A stretch of 64,000 nt of DNA from Streptomyces narbonensis (GCF_014649015.1 NZ_BMSF01000005.1:248001-312000), one strand, 5' to 3'; shown: positions 34,350 to 43,710, counted from the stretch's first letter. Made by a program: numbers and translations. Notes: generated by a model from the sequence alone, not told the origin.

Positions 34350-35071
34350 GACAGCCGAGACTGTCCAGCGTCATCGAACGACGACTCCTGGTGAACTATC
34401 GAGTCGCCCCGGATACGGCAGCACGCCTGCTCCCCGGCCCCCTGCGCCCGCAACTGGTGCACGGCTACGCGGTTGCGGGCATCTGCCTGCTGCGCCTGGG
34501 AAGTGTCCGGCCGGACTGGGCACCCAAGGCGTTCGGCCTGAGGAGCGAGAACGCGGCACATCGCATCGCCGTCGAGTGGGACGGACCCGGCGGCGTCGAG
34601 ACCGGCGTCTACATTCCACGACGCGACACCGCCTCGCGGCTCAACGTCTGGGCCGGAGGCCGCCTCTTCCCCGGCGAACACGGCCGGGCCGACTTCGAGG
34701 TGCACGAGACGCCCGATCAGGTACGCGTCGCACTGGCGACGCGGGATGGCGACACCCGAGTGGATGTCACCGTCGAGGTGTCCGACGAGCTGCGGGACAG
34801 CGAGCTCTTCGCCGATCTTGCCGAGGCTTCCCGATTCTTCCGACGCGGGGCAAAGGGCTTCTCGGCCACCAATTCCGGCTGCCACCTGGATGGCATGGAA
34901 CTGTCCACCGACGCCTGGCACGTGGAAGCCGGCCGGGTACGCTCCGCCGCGTCGTCCTTCTTCGACGACCCGGACTGCTTCCCATCGGGGAGCGCGACCC
35001 TGGACTGCGCTCTGATCATGCGCGACGTCCCCGTCAGCTGGCGGCCACTCCCGGCCATGGCTTCTGAGTAA
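34346..35071 (+). CDS. DUF2071-family protein
   Basis: The 241-residue protein resembles YqjF/DUF2071 proteins, which have an acetoacetate-decarboxylase-like beta fold: LSSVIERRLLVNYRVAPDTA, ARLLPGPLRPQLVHGYAVAG and ETGVYIPRRDTASRLNVWAG. Function is not established; the fold often binds small acids. Translationally coupled to the ArsR regulator, with which it probably forms a small self-controlled unit. Confidence 0.82.
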   Translation: MRQPRLSSVIERRLLVNYRVAPDTAARLLPGPLRPQLVHGYAVAGICLLRLGSVRPDWAPKAFGLRSENAAHRIAVEWDGPGGVETGVYIPRRDTASRLNVWAGGRLFPGEHGRADFEVHETPDQVRVALATRDGDTRVDVTVEVSDELRDSELFADLAEASRFFRRGAKGFSATNSGCHLDGMELSTDAWHVEAGRVRSAASSFFDDPDCFPSGSATLDCALIMRDVPVSWRPLPAMASE

Positions 35072-35242
35072 GGGCGCTCACGGATGAGTTGGTGACGGCC
35101 GCCGGCGAAGACGGCCCGCGCCCGGTGCCCGCATTCGTGAGGAGCCAGGCCGTGACCGCACGTCCCGCCGCTGCTCGGCGCGGTGCCGCCGCGGCCGGAA
35201 ATCCGATGCCGGTCCGGCGGGCCGCCGACATAGCCTCGGGGC

Positions 35243-36142
35243 GTGATCCAACTCGTGCTCGCTGCAGCGGTGTTGACCGTGGCCGCCTCCGTATACGGGG
35301 CCATCGGCCTGCGGTGGCGACGGCGTGCCCGGATCCGGCGCGAGATCCTCGAGTTGATCGCCGCATTGGACTTCGAGCCGTACCACGCCGCCGCGTTGAA
35401 GTCCGGGGTGACCGAGGCGGCGGCCGCCGAGCTACTCCTGGGCGGGTACCTCGACATCGATGGAGAGGGAGCGGTGCTCCTGACCGAGGCGGGCCGCACC
35501 CGTGGCCGGACCCCCGTCCACCCGGTGCCCGCCGCCCTGCTGGAAGCCGTACGCAGGCATGACCCCGAGCCGGTGTCGATCGGCTGGGTCGACTGCCATG
35601 ACGAGGAGTATCAGGCACGGCGCGGCGCGTACCGGCGCGAGTGCGACGCCCGGTTGCCCGAGATCCCGCGCATGCCGGACGGCGAGGGGCGGCAGCTGCT
35701 CGCCTGTTGCGCCTGTGTGGGCGTGGTCCTGCTGCTGGTCTTCTGGGTATGGGCGGCAATGCTGCTCGTGATGGCTCGGCCGAACGGCGTCCTGGAATGG
35801 GTCGCCGCCACAGGGGCGGCCCTGGGCCTTGCGGTGCTCTGGTTCGCCGATGGCGCCAACAAGCAGGTCGGAGCCCGCACGGCTTGCGACGACCCACTGG
35901 GAGACCGGCTCCTTGATGAGTGCCATCCGGCCGTCGCGGCGCTGGACGAGCAACAGCGGCTTCACGTGCTCGAGAGCGTCGAAGACCGGAGCAGGTGGCG
36001 TGGCGTCGACCGGGTCGTCGACGAGGACGGTGACGGCGACGACGATTGGGACGACGACTGGTGCGCGGACGCCTACCACTATCGCGCCGCCGACCACGAT
36101 GACGAGCCCGACGGCGAGGCTGGCGACATCGGGGTCAGATGA
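35243..36142 (+). CDS. Membrane protein of the TIGR04222 kind
   Basis: The 299-residue protein starts with GTG at 35243. One membrane helix is at residues 3-22 (QLVLAAAVLTVAASVYGAIG), two more at about 152-178 (LLACCACVGVVLLLVFWVWA) and 186-203. Between them is a cytosolic domain with a DNA-binding-like winged helix (EAAAAELLLGGYLDIDGEGA). The C-terminal 40 residues are very acidic (DEDGDGDDDWDDDWCADAYH). From memory the layout recalls TIGR04222-type actinobacterial proteins. Function unknown. Confidence 0.68.
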   Translation: MIQLVLAAAVLTVAASVYGAIGLRWRRRARIRREILELIAALDFEPYHAAALKSGVTEAAAAELLLGGYLDIDGEGAVLLTEAGRTRGRTPVHPVPAALLEAVRRHDPEPVSIGWVDCHDEEYQARRGAYRRECDARLPEIPRMPDGEGRQLLACCACVGVVLLLVFWVWAAMLLVMARPNGVLEWVAATGAALGLAVLWFADGANKQVGARTACDDPLGDRLLDECHPAVAALDEQQRLHVLESVEDRSRWRGVDRVVDEDGDGDDDWDDDWCADAYHYRAADHDDEPDGEAGDIGVR

Positions 36143-36450
36143 GTGCTGACGTACGGGCCTGAGACGCGCGTCCCGAGTCATGGACGGACCGAGACGCATC
36201 AGAGGCCCGTGGTCAGCGCCGTTCTCCACGACGCGAGCCGCGAAATCAGGCACCCACACGCCGGCCGTGATCGCACGCCGTACGGCGGCGCTGAGGGCGT
36301 GTGCCGTGCGACCTCACTTGGTCCTTCGCTGGTACCACGCAGAACCCACGCCCTGTACGCCGGAGCACCGGGGACCGTCCTCAAAGCCGGTTCGGCCGGA
36401 CGCCGCACGGTTGTGCCGCTGCCCCGGACGGTGGCGCGGGGGTCAACGTC
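36143..36450. other. 308-bp stretch with no supported gene
   Basis: Open frames on both strands lack ribosome sites and coding bias. The stretch lies between two plus-strand genes. Confidence 0.45.
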
Positions 36451-36753
36451 GTGATCCGTACGTCGGCCTCCTGGCGTGCCTGGCTCCAGTCGCATGGTCA
36501 CATCCCGGTGCTGGAGTCGCAGCTCGATTCCCGCGTCCCGTACGTCTTCCAGTACACCGGCGGCCCGGCCGTCCTGCGGGTCGGCCAGCGCGGCGGCGCG
36601 GCCCTCCGCCTCCACGTGCTGACGGACGACTTCGAGGCGGAACCGCCCCTGCTCACGGGCCGCAGCACCACCTGCACCGGCGAGGTCCGCCAGGCCGGGC
36701 CCGCCCTGCTCCGCCTCGACTCCAGCGGGGACTGGCACCTCAGCCTCCGGTGA
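36451..36753 (+). CDS. Small protein, unknown function
   Basis: A GTG at 36451 gives 100 residues: VIRTSASWRAWLQSHGHIPV, then a beta-rich part (YVFQYTGGPAVLRVGQRGGA) and a Thr/Cys segment GRSTTCTGEVRQAGPALLRL. It reads as a small beta-sandwich. The codon pattern is good. No family was recognised. The frame is open upstream as well, so the start is uncertain. Confidence 0.55.
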   Translation: MIRTSASWRAWLQSHGHIPVLESQLDSRVPYVFQYTGGPAVLRVGQRGGAALRLHVLTDDFEAEPPLLTGRSTTCTGEVRQAGPALLRLDSSGDWHLSLR

Positions 36754-36882
36754 TCCGGCAGTGTGGGTGGGGAGCCAACCAGATGCGCGCTGACCCGTGA
36801 CACGTCCTGTGAACTGGGAAAACTGGAACGAGTTCGAGCCCCGTTCGGGCCCGCGGGCCGAACGGCAGGCTAGGTTCGTCGT

Positions 36883-37149
36883 TTATCGTCGGCGCTCGAC
36901 GAGCCGGGCGAGTGTCTCCGTGGGCCGGCAGAGCCATTCGAGAAGCGGGTGGCTGATGACGAAGTAGTGGGCACTGACCCAGCCCTGCTCCTTGTCGAGG
37001 ATTTGCGGGGCTTCATCACGGTAGACGTAGCGGAGGTAACGGCGGCGGATCGGTGCTCCTGCTGTCAGCAACGCTGGTGAGGCGACGAGGATGGCCAGCG
37101 GGATCAGGGCCTTCACCGCCGTGAGCTTGGCTTTCTCCTCGTATCGCAT
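36883..37149 (-). CDS. Small membrane-associated protein, unknown function
   Basis: From 37149 the product has 88 residues. A hydrophobic helix (TAVKALIPLAILVASPALLT) follows a charged start MRYEEKAK; the rest is basic (RRRYLRYVYRDEAPQI) and aromatic (WVSAHYFVISHPLLEWL). No family was recognised. It could be a single-pass membrane protein with a cytosolic tail. Confidence 0.6.
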   Translation of the reverse strand: MRYEEKAKLTAVKALIPLAILVASPALLTAGAPIRRRYLRYVYRDEAPQILDKEQGWVSAHYFVISHPLLEWLCRPTETLARLVERRR

Positions 37150-37507
37150 GTGCTCATTGTGCTGATCCCCGTTGTCGCTTGTCAGCCTCTTCGTCGTGGA
37201 TTCGTGCCGACCTTGTGGTGTGCGGGGCGGGTGTGGGACGGACTCGCCGGTGGGCGAGGACGAGACCCACGACGCGATGGGTGGCAGGGCGGTGGTTCTT
37301 CGAGCCGAGCGGCCGGCCGGGACCGGGGTGGGACGGTTTCGGTGCGCTGCCGTCCGCAGCCCTGGGCAGCGGCACCCCGGCCGGTGATCTGCGAAGCCGG
37401 GCGAGGTCGGATCGATCCGCGTTCGCCCTCGGACCACAAACGACAAGCCAAGAGCTTGTCCCGTGACTCCGCCGAACTCGGCTTCGTCCGTGCTCCGTTG
37501 GCGAGGT
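37150..37507. other. 358-bp intergenic region
   Basis: No supported gene. It should carry the promoter of the small membrane-protein gene to its left; the GrpB gene ends at its right border. Confidence 0.45.
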
Positions 37508-38053
37508 TCAGGCGTCACTGGGACCGGGGGCCCAGCCGGTGAGCTGGGCCCAGGCGTCAGCGCGTCGGATGATGTCCCAGACGACTGCGTCCTTGGCCTG
37601 GACGTAGCAGGGCCGGTCGTCGTGGAACCGGGCCGCGCAGCGCCGTTTGGCCGCTGCGTACTCGATCGCGGCAGGCGGGTGGCAGCGGAGGTAGTCGCGG
37701 AACAGGAGTGGGAACTGTTGCGAAAAGCTGCCCAGCTGTCGTACGTGCACGTGTGTGCGCTGCTGACTCGGCGGCTCCCGGAAGTACCGTTTGGTCCGTT
37801 CGGGGTTGTCCGCCCGGTACACGAAACCGATGCCGGTGAGCGGGCCCAGGAACGCGTCCGTCGGTTCCAGTGATGCCACTGAGATCTGGATGTCGATCAC
37901 CGGCTTGGCTGCCAGTCCCGGCACCGAGGTGGATCCGATGTGGTCGATACGAGCCGCGGCGGAACCGAGGGCTGTACGTAGGTCCACGCCCCACCTGGCG
38001 AACATGACCGGCCAAGCAGGGTCATACGGCGTGATCTCGACGGACTCTCCCAT
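37508..38053 (-). CDS. GrpB-family (UPF0157) protein
   Basis: The 181-residue protein shows the family's nucleotidyltransferase-like core: VEITPYDPAWPVMFARWGVD, ARIDHIGSTSVPGLAAKPVI with the HIGSTSVPG and K-P-x-I-D-I-x-I signature, and KRYFREPPSQQRTHVHVRQL. GrpB proteins share the fold of nucleotidyltransferases (DNA polymerase beta type) but their reaction is generally unknown. Single-gene unit. Confidence 0.9.
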   Translation of the reverse strand: MGESVEITPYDPAWPVMFARWGVDLRTALGSAAARIDHIGSTSVPGLAAKPVIDIQISVASLEPTDAFLGPLTGIGFVYRADNPERTKRYFREPPSQQRTHVHVRQLGSFSQQFPLLFRDYLRCHPPAAIEYAAAKRRCAARFHDDRPCYVQAKDAVVWDIIRRADAWAQLTGWAPGPSDA

Positions 38054-38398
38054 GCTGCGGAGTGTTCCACGGCTTGGCCCAGCCGTGGGCCGAGCGACGG
38101 CTGGGCAGGCGGACCGGGGCCCGGCCTGGTTGCGGCGTACTGACGAAGCCGATCTGACGGTGCGCCGGCGTGCTCATGGCTGGCGCCCTTTGGGAGAAGC
38201 ACCGGCTTCACCTCCGCGCGTGGGAGTCCGGCGGAAGGTCGACGGCCCTCGCCGTCCGGCCCGCGTACCCGGAGGACCGCTCATGACCAGTGTCGCCACC
38301 GGCGGCCGAGGCTTTGTGGTCGCCTCGGCCTGGCAGGTCTGTGCCGCGGGCGCTCGGTGGACTTGACGCTCCGCGTGTCGGGGACGTCGACACGGGGG
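38054..38398. other. 345-bp intergenic region
   Basis: No supported gene. It separates the start of the GrpB gene from the 3' end of a decayed oxidoreductase gene. Confidence 0.45.
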
Positions 38399-39990
38399 TC
38401 ACCTCCAGTGCTGGGCGCGGTGAAGGGGCGCGCGCAGCACACGGTGACCCAGGGCGGCCCGGGCAGCGTTCGCCCCCGGCGCGCCGTGACCCCCGCCGCC
38501 CGGATGGGCGGCCGCCGACGCGAGGTAGAGGTTCCTCACCGGAGTCTCGGGGCGGCCGGTGCCGGGTGTGGGGCGGAAGACCGTCTGTTGGTGCAGGGCG
38601 GTTGTGCCGTTGTTGACGGCACCACCGTGAAGGTTCTCGTCCATGGCCTGGAGGGTCGGGGGAGCCGGGACTCGGCGCGCGCGGATCAGGTCACGGAAGC
38701 CTGGGGCGAGCCGTTCCACTCGGGATTCGATTCGGTCGGGCATCGCCTCCTGTTCGCGGAGGTCCTACCTTCCTGTGATGTTGTCGGGACCCGCGTCCGC
38801 GGTGACGTGCTGCGGAACGTGCGTGTAGGCCCACGCGGACTCCGTCCCGGTGCGGGACCGGCTGGGGTCCGCCGTGGTCATCTGGCCGAAGAGGACGAAC
38901 GGTTCGTCGGGCGCTCGCCCCATGGCGATCTGGGCGGCGAACCGGGTCGGGCCGTCCACGCCGTCGGCGAGATGGACGGTCCCCGCGCCGACCGCTCCCG
39001 GAGCCGTCCAAGGCACGGGTCCCGCCAGCGCCCAGTCGACCTTGAAGGTCGCGAAGTCCCACTGGAAGCGCTCCAGGTCGCGCAGGAGGCGTGACGGAAG
39101 GCTGTCCTCGCCGACAAGGTCGCGATACAGGGTCGTCGCCGACGTGTCGGCGAGTACGGCCCGACGCGCGCCGATCGTCTCCCCGCCGTCTGTTCCGACG
39201 CCCACCGCCGTGTTGCCGCGCACGGCGACGGACGTGACCCGCTCTCCGCACCGCAGGACCTCACCGCGTCGCCGGAGACGGCCGACGAGTGCCGCTGTCA
39301 GGGCCCCGGCCCCTCCGACGGGCACCGGGAACCCGTGGCTCTGGCCCAGCATCGACATGAGCCAGCCGAAGCCGCCGCTGCCCGCCGCCTCGGGAGCCAG
39401 ATCGGCATGGAGGGCGTTGCCGGCCAGCAGGAGCCGACCTCCCTCTCCGACGAACTCCTCCTCGCCCAATCGCCGTACGGGCAGGGCCAGGCTACGAGCC
39501 AGCCGCGGTCCCGCCGGTCCCCGCAGTTTCGTAGCCAGCCGCAATCCTGCGCGGATCGGCGGGAATGGCGTGAACAACGCGTCTACGAGGTCCGGCCCCA
39601 ACCGCCTCCACGTCCCGTACAAGGACTCCCAGGAGGCACCGTCAGCTGCCGCGAAGTGCGCGAGCCCGGCCGAGGTGTCCTGGACACGGCGTTCGAGCAC
39701 CGCGCACCGGCCGTCCGGCAGAGGATGCGCCAGCACGCGCGGTGTGTGGCTCCAGCGCAGTCCCTCGGCGGCGAGATCGAGACGGGCCAGGACCGGAGAG
39801 GCGGCGGCGAGCGGATAGAAGGCGCTGAAGAGGTCGGAGACGTAGTCCGGGTGCACCCCACGGTCGCTTCGTACGGCCCCGCCAGGCTCTGCCTGGGCTT
39901 CCAGAACTGCACGCTCCACCCGGCGTCGACGAGAAGGTTGGCGGCCACCAGCCCATTGGGCCCGGCGCCGATCACCACCGCGTCAGGCAC
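38399..39990 (-). pseudogene. Phytoene-desaturase-like FAD oxidoreductase, frameshifted
   Basis: The gene starts with GTG at 39990: PDAVVIGAGPNGLVAANLLV (FAD-binding GxGxxG). At about 39905 the frame shifts; the main body continues as VLEAQAEPGGAVRSDRGVHP to VTADAGPDNITGR and stops at 38765. The C-terminal part resumes in another frame at 38743 (PDRIESRVERLAPGFRDLIR, then VRNLYLASAAAHPGGGGHGA, the second FAD-binding site). Two indels break an otherwise full-length protein of about 520 residues of the COG1233 type. The GTG overlaps the end of the SRPBCC gene, with which it formed an operon. Sequence errors are an alternative explanation. Confidence 0.82.
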
Positions 39991-40436
39991 CGAGCACCTC
40001 CCGGGGCCGCCCTTCCACCACCGTGGCCAGTCGCGCCAGCATGCCCCCTGTGCCTCAGCTGGAGGGCTGCCTCGCTCACGGGGTTTTGCAGGGTTCCTCC
40101 CAGGCCGCGCAACGGGTGCTCGTCGCAGATGACGAGCGTCTCCGCGCCCCACGGCCTCAGCTGGAGCAGGATCCTTGCAGTGCCGAGGGGCTTGAACGAG
40201 GCCTCCAGCTCCAGCTCCCGCTCGGTCTCCGTGTGGCGCACCGTCGTCACACCTTCGGCGGACCACGGGCCCAGCCGGATCGCGTAGCGCAGTCGTGCCC
40301 CCGGTGACGGCCAGCTGTCGTCGAGCGGGGTGGACCGGGAGGGACCCACTACCCACTCTCCGTAGCGGAGCGGATCGGCGAGTACGGCCCATACGGCACG
40401 AGGGGGTCGTCGGATGAGCTGATGACGGACGGCCAT
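39972..40436 (-). pseudogene. SRPBCC-family protein, frameshifted near the C-terminus
   Basis: The ATG at 40436 follows GGAGGAG. The product starts MAVRHQLIRRPPRAVWAVLA and continues as a START/Bet-v-1-like domain (SAEGVTTVRHTETERELELE, GAETLVICDEHPLRGLGGTL), a hydrophobic-cavity fold seen in polyketide cyclases and lipid-binding proteins. At about 40035 one extra C in a run of five shifts the frame. The other frame reads MLARLATVVEGRPREVLGA and stops at the start of the oxidoreductase gene, which is the expected end. Only about 20 residues are altered, so some function may remain, or the indel is a homopolymer error. Confidence 0.75.
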
Positions 40437-40881
40437 GACGGCTCCTCCCAGTGAAACGCCGACGCGCGGACCCGTACCTGCCGGGCCCCGCAGCCCCGAA
40501 CACACGACTCGGCTGCGGGCGGCAGCGGTGTCACTCTGCGGCTCGCCCCCGGACGGGCCGGGCTCGACGGGGTGTGACGGAACCTCCCAGGCACAGCGTG
40601 GTGTCACGGTCCTGGGGCGAGTACCCCCTTCGCCGCGTCTCACGCTGTCGGGAGAGATGTGCTCCGGCGTGCCGCAGGTCGCAGCCGCGGCTGGTAGTCG
40701 GCCTGAGAGCCGGGCGCATCCTCAGTCAGGGCGCCGAAGGCCCGGCGGGGAGCATGCGGGGAAGGAGAACGAGCATCCCGGGAAGGAGAACCGGAAACCG
40801 GACGGCCGGACTGGGCTGAGCCCGGGCACCTGCTGCGTACGTGCTTCCCAGCCCTCGGGGGCGGACGGCGGGAGACGCCAC
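40437..40881. other. 445-bp divergent intergenic region
   Basis: No supported gene. It lies between the SRPBCC and short-chain dehydrogenase genes and should hold both promoters. Around 40755-40795 a GGGAAGGAGAAC sequence occurs twice, 21 bp apart. Confidence 0.5.
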
Positions 40882-41463
40882 ATGAGGACGCGCACACACC
40901 ACGGGCCCCTGCGGGGCCGAACCGTCGTAGTGACGGGGGCTGCGCGCGGCCTCGGAGCGGCGCTGGCGCGCGCCTTCGACGAACGGGGAGCACGGTTGGC
41001 CCTGCTGGGGCTCGACGAAGCGCGCCTGGGGACGGTGGCCGCCTCGATGCGTGCCGAGTCGGCCTGCTGGAGGGTCGACGTGACGGACGACGAGGCCATG
41101 GCCGAGACAGCCCGACAGGTCCGATCCCGCTTCGGGCCGGTGTCCGTGGTGGTGGCCAATGCCCGCGTCGCCCAGGCAGGCCCCTTCGCCGACACCGATC
41201 CTGGCGTCTGGCGCCGCGTCGTCGAGGTCAACCTCATCGCAAGCGCGGTCACGGCACGCTGCTTCCTGCCCGACCTCCTCCACACCCACGGCCACTACAT
41301 GCAGACCGCCTCCCTCGCCGCTCTAAGCGTTCGGCCACAGAGGCAGCGGACTGACTGTTGGTGCATTCCCGCCACCGGGCTTGGACACTCGCTACCTGAC
41401 GCTCACTCAGCGCGTCGGCCCTCGGTGCGACTTGGTGGCCGTCCCTGTGCCGGCCTCGGCTAG
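40882..41463 (+). pseudogene. Short-chain dehydrogenase, truncated before the active site
   Basis: The gene starts at 40882 after a GGGAGA site. The N-terminal 145 residues are a clear SDR: TVVVTGAARGLGAALARAFD (NAD(P)-binding TGxxxGxG) and VVVANARVAQAGPFADTDPG (NAG-like motif, here NAR). Homology ends near 41326 at YMQTASLAALSV, where the catalytic Ser is followed by unrelated sequence up to a TAG at 41461. The Tyr-x3-Lys active site and the C-terminal half are gone, so the protein cannot be a working dehydrogenase. Confidence 0.75.
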
Positions 41464-41618
41464 GCGGCGGCTCCAACCGTGGTCTCGCCGCCCTGTCCAC
41501 CGACGGCGAGCAGCGCTACTGCAAGGTCCACATCCTCAACGGTCGCGCCTGCCTCCTCGGCACCTTCCCCGCAGGTCGGCAGGTCGTCGACATCGCCGCG
41601 CATTCGGAGCAGAACTGA
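41463..41618 (+). pseudogene. Possible 3' end of an unidentified gene
   Basis: Right after the SDR remnant, one frame reads LAALSTDGEQRYCKVHILNG and RACLLGTFPAGRQVVDIAAH then ends with a TGA. The frame has good coding bias but no start, so it may be the tail of a gene whose beginning was lost in the same deletion that cut the SDR. No family was recognised. Confidence 0.3.
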
Positions 41619-42167
41619 CGGGCGCACATAACGACTGACAGTCGTCACCGCCTCGCTCCGTCCCTCCCCACGAGCCCAGATCCGATGGCGTCTGGCAGCT
41701 CATGCCCGCTTCCGGCCTCGAAGGACCCAAGGACCCAAGGACCCCACGAGCCGGTGAGGCTGACGACGCCGCTACCCCCAGGGAGGTCCCGCCGTGCCCC
41801 GAACCGCGCCCGAGTCCAGAAGGGTGTCCCGCCCCTTCACCCGGGGCGGCAGGACCGAGACCCGGCTCCTGGGATGGGAAGGACTCCTGCCGGCGTCACT
41901 GATCTGCTGCCTCGGAGACCGACCACATCCTCGGACACAGCGGCTTTCTGGAGCGCTGCGCCGAGCGCATGCCACATCTGACACATGGTCCGGCTTCATC
42001 GGGACATAGGCGGCTGCTCCGTGCGCTCGGCTGATTCCGCTACCCCTGGTTCCCTTATGCACTAGCTCAGGTGGCGGGCCGTCATGCCAGAGCTGACGGT
42101 GGACCATGTCGCTGCGTATGAAAGCAGACAACGGTCAGCTGACGCAGCGGACGGAAGGAAGCCATTG
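41619..42167. other. 549-bp region without a supported gene
   Basis: No frame has convincing coding character. The last 100 bp should contain the promoter of the repeat-protein gene. An ATG at 42084 is in frame with that gene but the part before 42168 lacks coding bias. Confidence 0.45.
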
Positions 42168-42884
42168 ATGCGTTCTGCCCGCATTCTCTTCGCCGCCACC
42201 GCCACCGCCGCCGCGCTGGCCCTCACCACGCCCGGGGCCTACGCGCTCACGGCCGGCGACTGGGACAAGGACGACTCCTCCCACAGCCAGAAGCGTGACC
42301 ACGACAAGCCGCACGGCGGCATGCACACCGGCTCCGGCGCCCTGTCGCTGATCGGCGGCGACGACTGGTCCAAGGACAAGAGCGACAAGAAGGAGCACGG
42401 CAAGCCGCACGGCGGGATGCACACCGGCGGCGGTGCGCTCACCGCGGTGAGTGGTGACGAGTGGTCGAAGGAGCACGAGAAGGGCGGCAAGCCCGAGAAG
42501 GAGCACGGCAAGCCGCACGGCGGGATGCACACCGGCGGCGGTGCGCTCACCGCGGTGAGTGGTGACGAGTGGTCGAAGGAGCACGAGAAGGGCGGCAAGC
42601 CCGAGAAGGAGCACGACAAGCCGCACGGCGGTATGCACACGGGTTCGGGCGCGCTGTCCGCGGTCAACGCTGACGACTGGGGCAAGCCCGAGCAGCAGAA
42701 GCAGGAGAGCGACAAGTACCAGAAGGAGAGCGACAAGCACCAGAAGCCCAAGGGCGGCATGCACACCGGTGGTGGCGGCCTCGCAGGGCCCGGGTTGAAC
42801 CTGACCGGCGCGCTGGTGCTCGCGGGCGGGGCGGCTGCGTTCGTCCTTTACCGCCGTAAGAAGACCGCCGGCGCGTCCGCGTGA
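42168..42884 (+). CDS. Secreted His/Met-rich tandem-repeat surface protein
   Basis: The ATG at 42168, eight bases after GGAAGGA, gives 238 residues. A signal peptide (RILFAATATAAALALTTPGA) ends near residue 26. Then a motif K-P-H-G-G-M-H-T-G-(S/G)-G-A-L recurs four times, each followed by a Trp-containing acidic/basic spacer (GDEWSKEHEKGGKPEKEHG). A fifth, altered copy (PKGGMHTGGGGL) abuts a C-terminal membrane helix (LNLTGALVLAGGAAAFVLY) and RRKK. This is the layout of a cell-wall-anchored protein, though no LPxTG motif is present. Paired His and Met in PHGGMH could bind copper or similar metals. A class F sortase gene follows and probably acts on it. Confidence 0.75.
   Translation: MRSARILFAATATAAALALTTPGAYALTAGDWDKDDSSHSQKRDHDKPHGGMHTGSGALSLIGGDDWSKDKSDKKEHGKPHGGMHTGGGALTAVSGDEWSKEHEKGGKPEKEHGKPHGGMHTGGGALTAVSGDEWSKEHEKGGKPEKEHDKPHGGMHTGSGALSAVNADDWGKPEQQKQESDKYQKESDKHQKPKGGMHTGGGGLAGPGLNLTGALVLAGGAAAFVLYRRKKTAGASA
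42393..42617. repeat. 108-bp coding tandem repeat
   Basis: Two almost identical 108-bp units (36 codons) lie in tandem inside the surface-protein gene, with more diverged copies on either side. Near-identity at silent positions points to recent duplication. Confidence 0.9.
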
Positions 42885-42894
42885 TAGCCCACCC

Positions 42895-42931
42895 GGCTCA
42901 GGGGCTGCCGCCCTGAGGCAGCCCCTGAGCC
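42895..42931 (+). terminator. Strong hairpin between the repeat protein and sortase genes
   Basis: The arms GGCTCAGGGGCTGCC and GGCAGCCCCTGAGCC are a perfect 15-bp inverted repeat around a 7-nt loop, starting 11 bp after the stop. No T-run follows. It probably reduces read-through into the sortase gene, giving more substrate than enzyme. Confidence 0.7.
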
Positions 42932-42972
42932 GCGGCCGTAGTTTCTGCTCGCCACGCGACCCCGGACCCGCC

Positions 42973-43710
42973 ATGCCCGATGAGAAGACGTCTGTGATGG
43001 AACCCCCACCCGACCCCGCGAACGAAGAAGTACGCCGTCCGGCTCGATGGGTCGCGCCCACTGTGTTCTGGACGACGGCGATCGCCGCGCTCCTGGTCCT
43101 TGCCGGACCGGGGCTGTTCACGCAGGACGAGACCGACACCCCCCGCCCCGCATCCTCGACGGCCGTGTCGAAGCCGGCGGCCGGCGCTTCGGCATCCCCC
43201 CGCACACCGCACCGGGCGAAGCCGAAACCTGACCCCAGGTCCGGTCTCGCGATGCCCCGAGCGATTCCCACCCGTCTGAAGATCGCCAAGATCGGTGTCG
43301 ACGCCCCGTTCACCGGCCTGAAGATCGGGCCTTCCGGAGCTTTGGACCCGCCCCCGGCCGACGACACCAATCTCGTCGGGTGGCACGCCGCCGGTATCGC
43401 TCCCGGCCAGCGGGGAACCGCGCTCATCGCCGGACATCTGGACACAGCCACCGCACCGGCCGTCTTCGCCCGGCTCGGCGAACTCGAGGCAGGGGACTCT
43501 TTCGAGGTCGCGCGTGCCGACGGCACCACCGCGGTCTTCCTCATCGACTCCGTGGAAAGCTTCCGCAAGGACGACTTCCCGAACCAGCGCGTCTACGACG
43601 ACACCCCCGACGCCCTCGTCCGGCTCATCACCTGCGCAGGCCCCTATGACCGCGCGGCCAAGGACTACACCGGGAACCTCGTCGTCTTCGCCCACCTGCA
43701 ACCCAAGTGA
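42973..43710 (+). CDS. Class F sortase
   Basis: The 245-residue protein has one N-terminal membrane anchor (VAPTVFWTTAIAALLVLAGP), a Pro/Ala-rich linker and the sortase domain. The catalytic residues are H155 in LIAGHLDTATAPAVF, C221 in VRLITCAGPYD and R227 in the same loop. TCAGPYDR is typical of class F enzymes of actinobacteria. It would act outside the membrane, cutting a sorting signal and joining the protein to the cell wall. The gene just upstream encodes a likely substrate. Start at 42973; an ATG 24 bp further in is possible. Confidence 0.9.
   Translation: MPDEKTSVMEPPPDPANEEVRRPARWVAPTVFWTTAIAALLVLAGPGLFTQDETDTPRPASSTAVSKPAAGASASPRTPHRAKPKPDPRSGLAMPRAIPTRLKIAKIGVDAPFTGLKIGPSGALDPPPADDTNLVGWHAAGIAPGQRGTALIAGHLDTATAPAVFARLGELEAGDSFEVARADGTTAVFLIDSVESFRKDDFPNQRVYDDTPDALVRLITCAGPYDRAAKDYTGNLVVFAHLQPK

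Noticed and set aside
42168..42884. Classical LPxTG or LAxTG sorting signal
   Set aside because: Neither motif is present before the C-terminal helix; only the MHTGGGG repeat element occurs there.
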